Assembly: GCF_040115645.1 (NCBI RefSeq)
Contig: NC_089545.1
Location: 4,464,001 to 4,528,000 of the forward strand
Length of the DNA stretch: 64,000 nucleotides
DNA from: Euwallacea fornicatus
Taxonomy: Eukaryota > Arthropoda > Insecta > Coleoptera > Curculionidae
Direction of reading: 5' to 3'
A model generated the notes under the pieces. It was not told the DNA's origin. It did not search any database and worked only from the letters and a program-made list of their open reading frames with translations. Position 1 is the stretch's first letter, and every line of letters begins with the position of its first letter. This document shows, in pieces, positions 34,362 to 46,900 of the stretch. The translations under genes and the position numbers were made by a program.

Positions 34362-36773
34362 TTAGAAAACACGACCAGGAGGTAGGTACTGAGGTCCAGG
34401 AGTAGAAGAATGCGAAGTGGTAATTAATCTGGGTGTTGTAGTTGATGGGCTTCTACTAGTTGTAGTTTGCTTCACAAAAGACGTCGTGGTGGATGGAATA
34501 TAAGTTGTAGATAATGAGGACGGAACTCTTGGAAGTTTGGTGGTTGTGGTTATTCTAAGCAATGGTGTAGTCTTTAGAGATGTCACTGTTACCGGAGGGA
34601 ACTTGACTGTAGTTGTTCCTCGAGTAATTATGGGAGGCAAATTAGTAACTCCTGGAGTTGAAAGAGTTGTAGGTCTCTTGGTTGCCTTTGTTGTTATTGG
34701 CCGTTGGGTCGTTGAAGTAATTATTATGGGTCGTTTGGTCGTGCGAATTATCGTGTTTGTTGTGATAGGTGGTAAATAGGTGAGACCAGGAGTTGTTGCC
34801 TTGGTTGTTGCAATAATTGGTGGTTGCTTGGTGGTTGTTGTTGTTACCGATGGTTTTCTCGTAGTAATAGTGGTCCTTAGCGCATCAGTTGTTAGTTTCT
34901 CAGTAATTGCGGTAGTCGTTGTGGATCTTTTAGTCGTCGTTGTAGTTATTGATGGCCGCTTGGTTGCTGTGGTTGTTATTAGTGGTTTCTTTGTGGTAGT
35001 CGTAGGTGTAATAGTGGATGTTTTTGTTGATGAAGGCGTAATTGATATTTGGCGAATAGTTGTTGTTGAAATCGGTGGCAAATAGGTGAAACCAGGAGTT
35101 TTTATCTTAGGTGTTGTAGTTGTTATGGGTGGTTTTCTTGAAGGAGTAGTAGTCGTAGTACTAATTGTTGGCCGCCTAGTCGTTGTATACGTGATTGGTG
35201 GCTTCTTTGTAGTAGTTGTTGATGTTGTTATTGATGGAGGTTTGCTTGTGTATATTGTATGTCCAGTTGTGGTCGACTTAATGGGTGGTAAATAGGTGAA
35301 ACCAGGAGTTTTTATCTTGGGTGTTGTAGTTGTTATTGGTGGTTTTCTCGAAGGAGTAGTAGTCGTAGTAATAATTGTTGGCCGCCTAGTCGTTGTATAC
35401 GTGATTGGTGGCTTCTTTGTAGTAGTTGTTGATGTTATTATTGATGGAGGTTTGCTTGTGTATATTGTATGTCCAGTTGTGGTCGACTTAATGGGTGGTA
35501 AATAGGTGAAACCAGGAGTTTTTATCTTGGGTGTTGTAGTTGTTATTGGTGGTTTTCTCGAAGGAGTAGTAGTCGTAGTAGTAATTGTTGGCCGCCTAGT
35601 CGTTGTATACGTGATTGGTGGCTTCTTTGTAGTAATTGTCGATGTTGTTATTGATGGAGGTTTGCTTGTGTATATTGTATGTGTAGTTGTTGTAAACTTA
35701 ATAGGTGGTAAATAGGTTAAACCAGGAGTTGTTATTTTAACAGGGTTAGTAGTTGGTGACTGCTTGGTTGTTGTGATTATTGGTGGTTTTCTTGTAATAG
35801 TCGTGCCCGTAGTGTTTGATGTTATTATTGGTTGAGGTTTTTTCGTTGTAGTTATTGTGATACTCGGCGTTGGTACTTTGGTGGTGTTAATGATTGGTGA
35901 TGTTTTGGTGGTTATTGTAGTTATCGATGGCTTTTCCGTTGTAGACGTTACAGATGAGAACGGCGGCAAATAAGTATTAGCTACTATTTTAGGTCTTGTG
36001 GTACTTTTAAATGTTATAACAGGTGGCACTCTAGTGGTCGTTCTTGTTGACGGAGATAGTGTAGAAGTAAAAATAGAAGGGAGTGGTGGGTTGGGCTTTG
36101 GATAAGAGTATCTCGTTCCCGTTCTGGCTGCAGTTTTTGAAGTCGACTGAGTCTTATACGTATATAGAGTAGGTGGCGTCGAATAAGTATATCTTTTACT
36201 GGTTGTTGTTGTTGGCTTTGTTGTGTCTACTATTTTTGAAGATATTGACGAAGGCGGTATTGGTACTTTCGAAATTGCATACGAAAAAGTTACTTTAGGA
36301 GATGAATAAGTATATTCCACACTTTTTAAAGTAGTTGCTGTCGATGCGTAACTTACTGTCGTCGTCGTAGGTTTTGTCGTTCTTTCTGAAACAACCTTTC
36401 TAGTCGAATATGTAAACGGTACTTTAGGTGTTGTATACACATAGTCCACTATTTGCTTGCTAGTTAAATCCGTACTCGGTTTTGGGGTAGTCTGTATTAC
36501 TACCTCTTTGGGATATGACGGATATGGGAATGGTACTTTAGGTATAGGATAAGTGTATCCATGTCTTTTAGATGTGACGAAAGGGAACTGTCGTTTTTGT
36601 GTGGGAGCTTCGATTGGTTCTGGAATTCCATATAAATTTATGGCTTTCCTTCCAGGTGCAATTTCATTAATTTGGTTCGCAAATACATCGTCCGATCTTG
36701 ATTCTACACCAAGAACTCCATTAGATATGGCCTGACTAACTACTGCTAAGATTACTATTGCAGTCTGCTGCAA
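34362..36773 (-). CDS. Thr/Pro-rich secreted protein with GYR/YLP-like motifs
   Basis: Main exon of 803 codons, starting after the acceptor TTTTATTTTGCAG. The frame upstream has no ATG, so a short first exon supplying the start is missing. The exon opens with a hydrophobic stretch (LQQTAIVILAVVSQA) that would complete a signal peptide. The N-terminal quarter has Tyr/Pro motifs (GYTYPIPKVPFPYP, YVYTTPKVPFTYS, YTYSSPKVTF, RYSYPKPNPP). Then comes a Thr/Pro/Ser-rich body with seven YLPP motifs (typically TPGFTYLPPI) and one variant NLPP, and the C-terminus QYLPPGRVF. This matches the GYR/YLP-motif proteins of insects, whose function is unknown. The Thr-rich body would be heavily O-glycosylated, as in mucins or cuticle-associated matrix proteins. 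A tandem repeat lies at 35086-35715. Long open frames on the opposite strand are by-products of the repeat. Confidence 0.85.
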   Translation of the reverse strand: MQQTAIVILAVVSQAISNGVLGVESRSDDVFANQINEIAPGRKAINLYGIPEPIEAPTQKRQFPFVTSKRHGYTYPIPKVPFPYPSYPKEVVIQTTPKPSTDLTSKQIVDYVYTTPKVPFTYSTRKVVSERTTKPTTTTVSYASTATTLKSVEYTYSSPKVTFSYAISKVPIPPSSISSKIVDTTKPTTTTSKRYTYSTPPTLYTYKTQSTSKTAARTGTRYSYPKPNPPLPSIFTSTLSPSTRTTTRVPPVITFKSTTRPKIVANTYLPPFSSVTSTTEKPSITTITTKTSPIINTTKVPTPSITITTTKKPQPIITSNTTGTTITRKPPIITTTKQSPTTNPVKITTPGLTYLPPIKFTTTTHTIYTSKPPSITTSTITTKKPPITYTTTRRPTITTTTTTPSRKPPITTTTPKIKTPGFTYLPPIKSTTTGHTIYTSKPPSIITSTTTTKKPPITYTTTRRPTIITTTTTPSRKPPITTTTPKIKTPGFTYLPPIKSTTTGHTIYTSKPPSITTSTTTTKKPPITYTTTRRPTISTTTTTPSRKPPITTTTPKIKTPGFTYLPPISTTTIRQISITPSSTKTSTITPTTTTKKPLITTTATKRPSITTTTTKRSTTTTAITEKLTTDALRTTITTRKPSVTTTTTKQPPIIATTKATTPGLTYLPPITTNTIIRTTKRPIIITSTTQRPITTKATKRPTTLSTPGVTNLPPIITRGTTTVKFPPVTVTSLKTTPLLRITTTTKLPRVPSSLSTTYIPSTTTSFVKQTTTSRSPSTTTPRLITTSHSSTPGPQYLPPGRVF
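35086..35715 (-). repeat. Three 210-bp (70-codon) tandem repeats
   Basis: Units at 35086-35295, 35296-35505 and 35506-35715 differ from each other at only a few positions each. Every unit encodes one TPG(F/L)TYLPPIK motif followed by SKPPSI, TTKKPPITYTTTRRP and TPSRKPPITTTTPKIK blocks. Flanking sequence has more diverged relatives of the same unit. The length is an exact multiple of three, so copy-number change keeps the frame open. Confidence 0.95.
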
Positions 36774-37083
36774 CTGCAAAATAAAACCAAAAGTTAGCAG
36801 GAACTTAATAAGATCATTCAATTAGATTACATACAATAAAATTTGTAAGTCTTACAGGTTATGGATAGATTGCGGGGCAAGTATTAGCACCGAATACCAC
36901 TTTATTCGCAAGTTCACACCCTTGCGAATTAGAAGGGTTATTTCCATTGGTCACCTACAATTTATTTCGGCAGCTATGTAACTCGAAATCATCAAATTTA
37001 AGATTTCATAAAAATTAAAATTAGTTCAATGTTTTTCGAGTTTTCACGTGAAAATTGTATCACGTCCGCCCTCATTCAATGCC
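36774..37083 (-). other. First intron / leader region of the GYR/YLP gene
   Basis: Between the TATA box and the main exon. Several short ATG frames exist, for example one from 37012 with an AG|GTGACC donor, but none joins the main exon in phase 0 with a convincing donor. The first coding exon is therefore not placed. It could also lie further right. Confidence 0.4.
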
Positions 37084-37090
37084 TTTTATA
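37084..37090 (-). promoter_or_regulatory. TATA box, probable promoter of the GYR/YLP gene
   Basis: Minus-strand GGCTATAAAAGGCATTG about 310 bp upstream of the main exon, a strong TATA element with the right orientation and distance. The leader follows within about 30 bp. Confidence 0.45.
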
Positions 37091-37094
37091 GCCA

Positions 37095-40000
37095 TAGGAA
37101 AGAGAGATATCGCTCTAATATTTTAAAATAATGAAAGGCAATTATAATTATGATTTGATATTCCAATTTGATGTGTATTGTTTTCGAAATTTTGCGAGTG
37201 TATAAACAGGAACGAAATTGACGAAAATATGGATTGAATTCGCTAATCTCAATAGAAAATTCACGAGTATATAAACCTGGATTAACCCGACAGGTAGCCC
37301 CCACACACACAATGTTTGCCACAATTTGAATATTATGGTCACCAATAAAGAAATAATATTTAATAATAATATTAGTAACATCGTGATAACAAACCTCGAT
37401 AAGGCTAATGTCCTCGCGTAAGAAGAGCACAACAAATTTAATACAAAGCCATGTGATTTGCATGAATTTACCATTAGACAGAATTTATTTTGATACTCAA
37501 ATATTAAAAAATGTACATTAAAAGAGGTTTAACCTTTATTAACGCGACGTGTAACCTTTAAAAAGGTAAACGTTAATTAACTTGTTATTATGCAACTTAA
37601 TAATTGGATGCGTCAAGGGTAGAACCAATATTTGCTTTAGTGCAATTTGGTCACTTTTCTGAATGCTGAATGTTTTACGGACATCGTAGTGTATGACGAT
37701 GTTCTGGTTTTCCACTGAGTTGGACTTTCGGATTACAGTCCTGATAATTAGGCTTAAGGGAAGATTACGCCTCTAGGAGGGACCTTTTTTCTACCGGGAG
37801 TAAAAAATTGAGAACCCGAGGAGCACAGCACCGAAGCCAATTGATCAATGCTAGTTGATCCCATATCAATAAAAGTTTTGCAATAACAATGCAATAAAAG
37901 TTTTGCAATCATAACAAATTGTTTTCCTTATTTGTGGACTGAACAACAGTATTTTACCGACAAATGATCTATGACACTGATTCAGCACTCCATACAGTTA
38001 ATTTGCCATTTTTAAATGCGGTACAACATTGCTGCCGCACAACGTAACAGTGATATGTAAAATTTTTGAAAATCGCTCGTGCATTTGATTAAAATTTCGA
38101 ACAAACCGATTAAATGACACTTTAGTTAAAATTCTGAAGTTAAAGTAACTTAAATGAAAAGTAACAGCCAGATCATCTAACATAATTTTATTAATTTGTT
38201 TTTCGTCGTAGTAAAATAAATGTACAGAGTTTAATTTTAGGATTTTATTGCACGCTCTAAAGTAGCACCACGCCGCAACTTTTCCTCTTTTTTAATCACC
38301 ACACTAAAACCGCTTGTTTTTCTAAATAAATGTGTTGGTATATAATGAAATGAAAACTTCTAATGTTTATCTCAGTGAAGATCACCAGGTACTTGCTTTC
38401 TACTCAACAATATATCTTCGGACAAATTTATATTCACATTATCACATTTAGTAGATACATAATTTTACGATTATAAAAACGGATATTTCTCTGATGGGTA
38501 CCTTGATATATTAATATTTATTATGTGTATATAATGAAGCACGCAAATGACGCTTAAGAATAAAGAAATTTCCAAACATATTTTAACATAACAAGGTCGA
38601 ATCAGATTATGCTTTTCTATAAAATATATTTTTGGACGTTTTAATCGGTTGACATTAAATTCGTCCTAAAATGTGAAACGAATATTTTGATATACTATAC
38701 ATGGCGTTATCTTTAATACTAATCAATAAAATTAAAAACTTGATTAGTGATATTTATTTTTCAGTTCTTCCAAATATTTATTTTTGACACAGTCGCTTTC
38801 AGGAAGAAAATTACTGTATGCTTATTTTTTGAGCCAAGAATGTTGCAAACCATATTATTTTAAAAGCGTGAGTTTTTGGAACATTCCATCCTAAGTTTAA
38901 ACTAAATTTTTTGAGAGGGTAAAGAGTATTTGTAAGTCCAGGTTAAAGTAAATTTTATCGATACGCTGGGTAAAACTCAGAAATTCTCTGTTCTGATTGA
39001 ATGACTCTTGAGTTCGATCTTAACAGTTCTGCAGTATCCAAACTGCGACTAAAATTTACATTTAAGTTTCAGTTTAAAATTAGGGTCTGCAACCAGGTCT
39101 GAAGCTTTAGTTCAATAACTCGGCCTTAAAGGGACAAAATTAAATTCTAGGAACGATATTGCCATGGAGCAATTTCGGAGATTTTTCCTTTACTAAGTAT
39201 TAATAGGGTTCCTCATGTAACTAAAGAAATCCGTAATATACAAATGCAGCAAAGCAGTAATTATTTATATATACCTATTGATTTTAAATTAAAAGTTAAT
39301 TAAAAATCTTTAAGTCGAAGTTATGTTTTAGAATAAAAGAGAATAGATTTCAGTATTTTAAAAGGTATTGAAAAGAAGATATGATATATAAAATTTAATT
39401 AGAATCGTCTATGGGATATTGAGATAACAGGGTAAGCGCTCCATTAAAAAAAGGCGCCAACATCAAATTGGTTGATCCACCTGGTATATATTTATAAGTA
39501 GTAAAATGTGTTCCATTTTATTTGGATTTATCATTAATTGGACGAGATAATTGGGACAATCCCGCTTCTGCCACTTTATTTTAACAGTTTTTACCATGCC
39601 CTAAATGGCTCTAGATGAGAATGAGTCAAAATTTTCAGCACCAAATTTCTAATAGTTCATATATTTCACAAATTTTTATAAGATAACAGGCTCTGTTACA
39701 AATGTTAAGGCAAGAAAATAGGAAACCTTTCAATAAAACTTACCATCATGTGTACATTTAACTATCTCTGATGAAAGGAAGACACTCACACTTCAAGACA
39801 CCGTAACAAAAATGATTATCAATTTTATTAGATATATTATATATGCCAAGAAATTGAAGGTAATCAACTTTATAAATCCAAATTATTTTCATCTACAGTT
39901 TTATGTCTACATCTAGATTGTTTTCCATTTTTAGTTAAGGAATTTTGTGAATTTTTTTGTGAATATTTATTTTCCTCGTTGTTTTAAACAATTGGAACAG

Positions 40001-43000
40001 TGCTTACTGAGAAATACCTTTTTTCTGCAAGTCTTAGGATATTGTATTGTTAGCAGGTCAAAAATGATATCAAAACACCCTTGATTTTTGTATAATTTTA
40101 TGTGTTGCAGAAAGTGATAAGAAAATAAATCGTAGACGTAGAAGAAATATCGTGTACAATTTGCACAAAATAACCATTCATACCACGATACATTTTGTTA
40201 TTGGCTTGTGTAGAAAATGGGTCAGCCTCTAACCATTGCCTCCCCATTTTTGAGTATGTGCATCCAAGACATGAAAATTTATTTGTTTATTATTATTATT
40301 TCATTTTTTACCTCCCGTGTATTGCCATGATGTAATAGAAAAATGAGTAAATAATAAATCAAGATTTACTAGTCTATTGCAAAGGAAATAAAAGGTTAAT
40401 GGAATATAGAAGCCTCACTCTTTCGACTCATGATTTTGGTTCCAAACGTAACCTGGTTTAAAAATCACGTTTTTTCGCTCTGAAATCAGTTTCGGCCGTG
40501 ATTTATATCAGTCAAATATTCTATAATGCAACCTATGTGTATGTTTGGATTGGGGCAATATCTAATAATTATAATCTAAAACGGCTCGTATCAAGCTTTT
40601 TCCCTCTAGAACATAAAACTTTTATGATCACAGGAGCAAGGAACTAGCTTAAAGCCCAAATTGTATGCGGATTATTTAATATTACAATTAAAGCTATATT
40701 TCGGTGATAAAAAAAATTCTGGTTTAATCCGCAAAGCAACGTTTTGGTATTCCAGAAATCCCTTTTCAGTTTTGTGCAGCAATTTTGAAGATATCTGAAT
40801 CTAACAAAAACGGGGTTATGTGCATGTGTAAATCATATTCTCAGTGTTAAATAAATTCGATGAAGCCTGTTAATATTGGCCCTCGAATCATTGTTTTTTT
40901 ACTTTTCAAATATGTCGTAGTTTCCACTGTACGTGCTTCTTTCTCGCTTTTTTTTAGTCTAAAAGTCGATTGATAGAACATGTTTTACTTGTATTTTGTC
41001 CAACAGCCGACTTCAAACTTAATCACGTTATGCAAGACAAGTACGGGCAACAAACTCTCCAAAAATCTATTCAGGACTTTAAACGCTTAATATATTATTT
41101 CTAAAATCGTTAAAGATAGGTTCTTGGTTTACTGAACCTTTTTCGTTGTGTAATAATTTCTTGTACCATCTCCGTCACATCAAAGAACACCCTGTACATT
41201 CAAAAACGCTCCTAACTAACGATTCTTCGCTTTTCAACAACTAGTTGTTAGCTTTGCTTTCACTCCATTGTGTGGCATTATTGACAGATATTTGACTGCT
41301 CATGTCTGTTCATCTTTAATTCGCATGACTACCTGAACGTTGGACCCGCCAGTGAATTTTTCCCCTTTTCGACTCCACTTAAATTTCCCCAGATCACTAA
41401 CATGAAAATAATCAGGAGCTGGGGTGGAAATTTATATTAGAGAAGGCGGGAGAGGTTCGTAAATTTAGTTCAATATACCCATTCGCCTGAGTTCAAAAGA
41501 AAATTAAGTCAATTTGTTGCAGCCTGTCGAAAAAGCGAGCTCTTATCTTTTGTACTATTGAAGTATATTTGTCCTAGCGCTGACTGTCCTATAAATTGTT
41601 CGTCGCTTCTATCCCGCGACACGCTTAGTGCACTTTCAACATCTGAGTTTGTAGTATCAGCAAGGTACATTTTTGGGTGATCTCTAAGAACAACCCATTC
41701 AATTCCCCTCGAAAAACATAATCTTTTGTCGTAAAGATCAATAATAAATATGGCTCGGCTATGCGTTTATGGACTTCTAAAAACATGAATATAATCTCTT
41801 ATCGACTTCACACTACGTACTACAAAGTTGAAAATTTACCTGCCGGCTATGACCGATTACTATCTGAGATGACATAGGTATGGCCTAATAATGTTGTGAC
41901 GTACCAGGATTTGGACCGAATTGATTAATAGACTGTTCGATTAAACGTGTGACAGTGTTTGGACGTGGACAAATGCTCCCCGCTTGGATGTTTGACGCAG
42001 GGATGGATTTACCCCGTCGTTGACGCGCAATACAAAATGTCCCATCGGAACCGGGTAACGAGTCATTGATTGGGTTGGCCTGGTTGTTTATTTGGGGATT
42101 AATATTGAGGATGTTTAGTCTAAACTCTTACATACGTAATTGTGTACGATGTCCATGTAAATTCTAATGTTAAATACAATCTGAAATTAGGTCAGTTGGC
42201 TTTGCTGTACTTGATAACACTGCATGAACCTCCGACTTGATGGATCGATTGTAAAAAAATTTAACCAGGAATTATCTAAATGTTTAAACCTCTTTAAAAA
42301 TTTTCAAGCTGACAGGATACACTTACAGTTGTTCGCATGCGATTGAACGGGCATTTGTAAGGTCCCGCACAAGCCTGTTCATGTAAACGCTGCTAGCAAA
42401 TTGATGTAGCTGCTAAAAGTGAAATTCTTGGTAAACTTTAACTGGTGGACTTTAACGTTCTATTTTAAACGTCAACTAAAATACAGAACGCTTTTTGATT
42501 TTTAGCAATAATTTCGAAAATTCCTATAATTGCGATATTTAAACAGACAATTAACTAGCTGTGAAATCCTTCACAGCTATTTAATGTTCTTCTGTATTAC
42601 TTTTCTGATCGCACCGGCACTTTTTTGATCCCACTTCAGTTGTACCTCTACTTTTTCTTTGTAACCTTCCATTTAGCCATTCCGGGCATGGAAATTTCTG
42701 CCAATACAATGCGACAACCCTACATATGATCTAACGCAACACAGGTGCACTGCGGACCACATTCAACGCAATTGATTAACCAATGCTAACCAAGGAACAA
42801 CCTAGATAAATAATGAGCCATTAATAATAAACAAAAATAAATAATATCGAACGTGCAAGTTGTGCCATCAATTACACTTTACACCTATGACCTATTAACA
42901 TGAATCTATTTTTTTTATTTATCAATTAATAAATATTATCGATTAGTAGATATCATGTAAATTTAGGTACTGGATCGTTCGGAAATTAAAAAAAAAAAAT

Positions 43001-43290
43001 AAATTCGTTGTTTTTTTTGATAACCTTGACTATCCTATAGCTCAGAAACAAAAAAAAAATTAGGACCATAATTACATAGATCTCTTATTGATTTCACCTT
43101 AAAAGGCACTTTTCTGAGGCATTTTTTCCGAGCATTTGCAAAGTTAGTTTTACAGAAGGACTTCATCTCTAAGAAAATGTAATACTTCCTTTTCCTGGGA
43201 CGTATTTCGTTTTTTCTTTGGTTGTCGATCCTTCACTTTTGCAAACATTAGTTTAAATAAAATATGAGATGGTTCAAAACTATACTAATA
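37095..43290. other. Long gene-poor region
   Basis: About 6 kb, AT-rich and almost without open frames. An isolated transposon-like end (CACCCTGTAC, about 41190) was noticed. No gene, RNA or complete element was recognised. Confidence 0.45.
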
Positions 43291-43292
43291 TA

Positions 43293-43955
43293 CATAGAAG
43301 ACGAAAAGCGCCGCAAAGATTCGTTAAAAATTGATGGAAACACTTTTCGTGAAAATGCTGGAACACGTCGAATATTGTTTTTAGTGGTGAATTTTTTGAC
43401 GTAACAGACATATATATAGGATTACCAATATAGTAGATAAATGTGCTTTTCCATTTTCGTCTTATGAAACCCATGTATATTATGACGTTTTTGTGTTCTT
43501 TGAGAAATTCTGAACATATCTCATCATGATTCAACAGCTGCTGAAATATTTGCAATTAAAGTGGCCTGTTAAATCGCCTGACCTCGTCCCTATGGACTTT
43601 TTTATGGGGTTATCTGAAACATGAGATGTATTTTTAAAAAAAATTAACAATATAGGAGAGTTAAACATTAAAATTACTGAAGAAACTCAATAAATATCTA
43701 TTCAACTGACAAAAAAAGTTCTTGCGGATTATGAATTGCGGCTTACTCATTCTCAGAAAGCCAACGAGTACACCTCGAACAATTAGTACATTAGATTATA
43801 TGAGTTTATGTTGTTATTTTTTAAGTATTAATAGTTCGCTCGTTATTTCTTCTTTTTGCATTTTTTTTTGAAAACTTGAATTTAGATGTGGTTATGTCAC
43901 ATGAAATATTGCTCTAATTTTTAACGAATTTATACGGAACTTTTGGGCCTCCATG
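43293..43955. mobile_element. Short mariner-type element, copy A
   Basis: About 660 bp between TA dinucleotides (43291-43292 and 43956-43957). The inverted arms share ATTCGTTAAAAATT. An internal remnant on the plus strand reads KWPVKSPDLVPMDFFMGL from about 43559, the DDD/E-type block near the third catalytic residue of mariner-like transposases, then decays. Copy B at 47691-48020 has the same arms. A deletion derivative. Confidence 0.75.
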
Positions 43956-43957
43956 TA

Positions 43958-46900
43958 TTCTTTATTTGGAAGATATGACTAAGGTAACGTAAACATGTTT
44001 TTAAAAGGTTGGCTACGATTCTTCCTTTAACACCTCATAGTATTTTCTTAAGGGTTCTATTAGCCAAATTACGCTTTGTACGAAGATAGCTCACTAAATT
44101 TAATTACTATCTCAAATTAGGCATTATTCTATGTACAGCATTTGTTTGTCCCGGCGCATAGTACAATTAGATTCTTTTCTTCGTTCGTTCTCAATTCTCT
44201 TGTTCCCTTTGCAAACGTTAATGTAAAAAGAATATGAGCTAATTCAATCTTTCGTACACTTACGCACTAGAAGAAACCTCAAAATATTCGATGTTTCTAA
44301 ATTTATTTCATCCTTACCTAAGTATTTTCATTTGTGTATTTGGCGGTACGTAAATCATCTACTATACCACTTAAAAATTAAGTGTCCCTCGACGATTCTT
44401 TCCTTAAAGTATAGGCTAGGGGAACAAGTATAACCGTTCTTGAGATTCCGATGTAATACTTGAGAAACCCGAGATAATGCCTGTGGTGTATTTCATTTTT
44501 ATTTCCTATTTACGGTACAAATTGAGATAGCTATAATAATAATAATTTACTGGCTGGAAATAAGATGCAAAGAAGCGAGAATTCATGTCGCTAATGAATC
44601 ATGACAATGCCTTTGTCATTGGACAGCAGCCGACAATTTTATAAAACTATTGAGAATTTTGTACTGAATGATGCAATGGCTTCGAAACACGTTTAAATAG
44701 AAACTGATGCCATTTTTCCTACAATTCAACACAATGAAATTTCCTGCAAATTTGTAATTTAATTTTTGCGCCAACGCCAATGCCGCAAAAGATAGAATAA
44801 TTAGCCACAGTGAACAGTTACCCTGTCTGTACACGTTGCGACAGAAGATCATGAGTTTGAAGTAAATCTAAATTAATGAAGAACATTCAACTGAAATTAC
44901 ATTTAGTTTATTTCCATTTCCGTTTTTATTTCACTATATCACCTCTTTCTGATTTGCTCCTATTTGCTCTGGTATAAACCTAATTATTGGAGGAATAAAA
45001 GTCACACTAATTTACCCAGTTGACGCTAGCCAGCTGGTCCAATTCTCGTACAGTTTAAGTAGCCGTAAAGGGTAACGATAAAGTCCAATTTACGCTCATT
45101 CGGAAAAAGTCGGTGTCGTCGCTATGAATAAAATGCGAAAACATCATTCGTCCAAATTTTGTCATATGTTTAATCGAACAGCAAAAGTGATCAATTTTGT
45201 GCAAATCGAGATACTGTCACAACGTTATTGCTTTTGTGTCATCTTATAACGCTATCACTCACAACCTCTGACAAATTACCATGTAATATTAAATCGATTT
45301 TATCGTTTTTTTCTGCTAACGTAAAAGAGATGCTGCGTTTTATTAAAGATTTTTGGGTACTTTATACGTCCTTGGCATTATTGATGAATTGCTATTTAAA
45401 ATTTGAGATTATAATTATTTGCAAATTCTACGAAGGGTTACCAAATTCAATGAAATTGGATGCTAAAATTTAAATGCCGATTTTACATTTTATTTTAATT
45501 TTTATGAAGATTATAGCAAATTGACCCTAGAAGTAAATTATTGAGGTCACTGCACCGGCCAGATCTTGTGGTGGTTACTACATGATTATTAATGAAATTG
45601 TTGTTTGGCTAGAAACTACTATTCTGATTGCGAAACTGTTTACTATTATTCACTAGTTTGGTAATGGCTTTGTCCTGGTGCCGGGTAGTATTCACGAAAT
45701 AGTGGTACGAAATGAAACGAACACTGAAAATCAGAGAGTAGACACTCCTGAAGAAACTTGAGCCTCCCGCCTTAAGGGTGAATTTGAGCTTTAATTTTAA
45801 TTGAAATACTTCCTCGCTAGTATTTTAATAACCTCTCAAACGTTACAAACAGCTCCAGTAGTATGGCTTTTACCACGCCTTTTCATACTTTACGATGGAG
45901 AAACTCACTTTCGTACATATAAACTCAAGGACATGGAACAATTGTCAAAATAGTTGTCTTCAAACGATTCAGTGTGTTACAAATTAGCTATAATGCTCTA
46001 CATGTAAGGGTACCTCTTTTCGTGTGTTGCCCAAAAATTCAAAAATTAGAAATCTATGAGAGCTTTAAAATTTACCATATTGAACTTCAATAAAGCGATG
46101 ATTGAACCTTCTTTGTAACTTCAGCATATTTCACATAAAAAGCCCTAATAATGTTTGGATGTGTTTGGAGGGGAACCGGAAAATTGGGTATATTTTCCCG
46201 GATGTATATATTTACGGAAAAATGGTAAAAGCTGCTTAGTGTCTATAAAAACTCATGTTTCTCATCAACTTTATTCACAGTTTGTCATATTTAGAGTTAA
46301 ATGCCCATTTTTGTGGTTTTAATAAGTATCAAAAATACTTATACCGCGTCGTTATGAAATTAGGAAAACCAGCAGCATTTTAAAAGGGGGATAAAAATAT
46401 GTCCTGATAAAGTGCTAATGGTTTTTGAAAAGAATAAGCATAATGAAGCGGTAGAAAAGAATATTTTAATATATAACAGTAGAAGAAGGCTTTTAACGCA
46501 TACGCGACATGTTGCAAAACACGACGAGTATCGGAGGGTTTTGCAAATCGCAAGAGCTTTAAAGGCCCTTATGCTGGAACATTATAGAATATTTTTTATT
46601 ACAAGTGAAGTAATATTTCCACTTATTGACACTTTTAAGTGTTAAGAAGTGTTATAAATTTGTCCAAGTGCACACATACCGGAATTGAACAGTCTATAGT
46701 ATTATTTTCGAATTAACAAAACACGTATCATAAAGACCCTTTTATGCTCCCTCCAGCTGGCATAAAACGTCGATCATATGTAATTAAAAATGCATGCGTA
46801 ATTAAACACGGATTATTTCATTTCCCTTCGGATATCTTCGAAAGTATACGGATTTTTCATTATTCTTTGTTGTCCCAAGTGGCTTCCATTAAACCAAGTT

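Noticed and set aside
34780..35715. Series of Val/Gly-rich plus-strand frames
   Set aside because: They are the antisense reading of the Thr-rich tandem repeats.
36774..36821. Extension of the secreted-protein frame upstream to 36821
   Set aside because: It begins with TTG, not ATG, and crosses a clear splice acceptor (TTTTATTTTGCAG), so the extension is intron.
37086..37474. Overlapping minus-strand frames with hydrophobic starts, considered as the first exon of the GYR/YLP gene
   Set aside because: They lie upstream of the TATA box, and joining them to the acceptor gives no convincing signal peptide.
44616..44852. Minus-strand frame with a signal-peptide-like start (WLIILSFAALALAQ)
   Set aside because: No second exon, promoter or family resemblance. 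Hydrophobic stretches are common by chance in AT-rich DNA.
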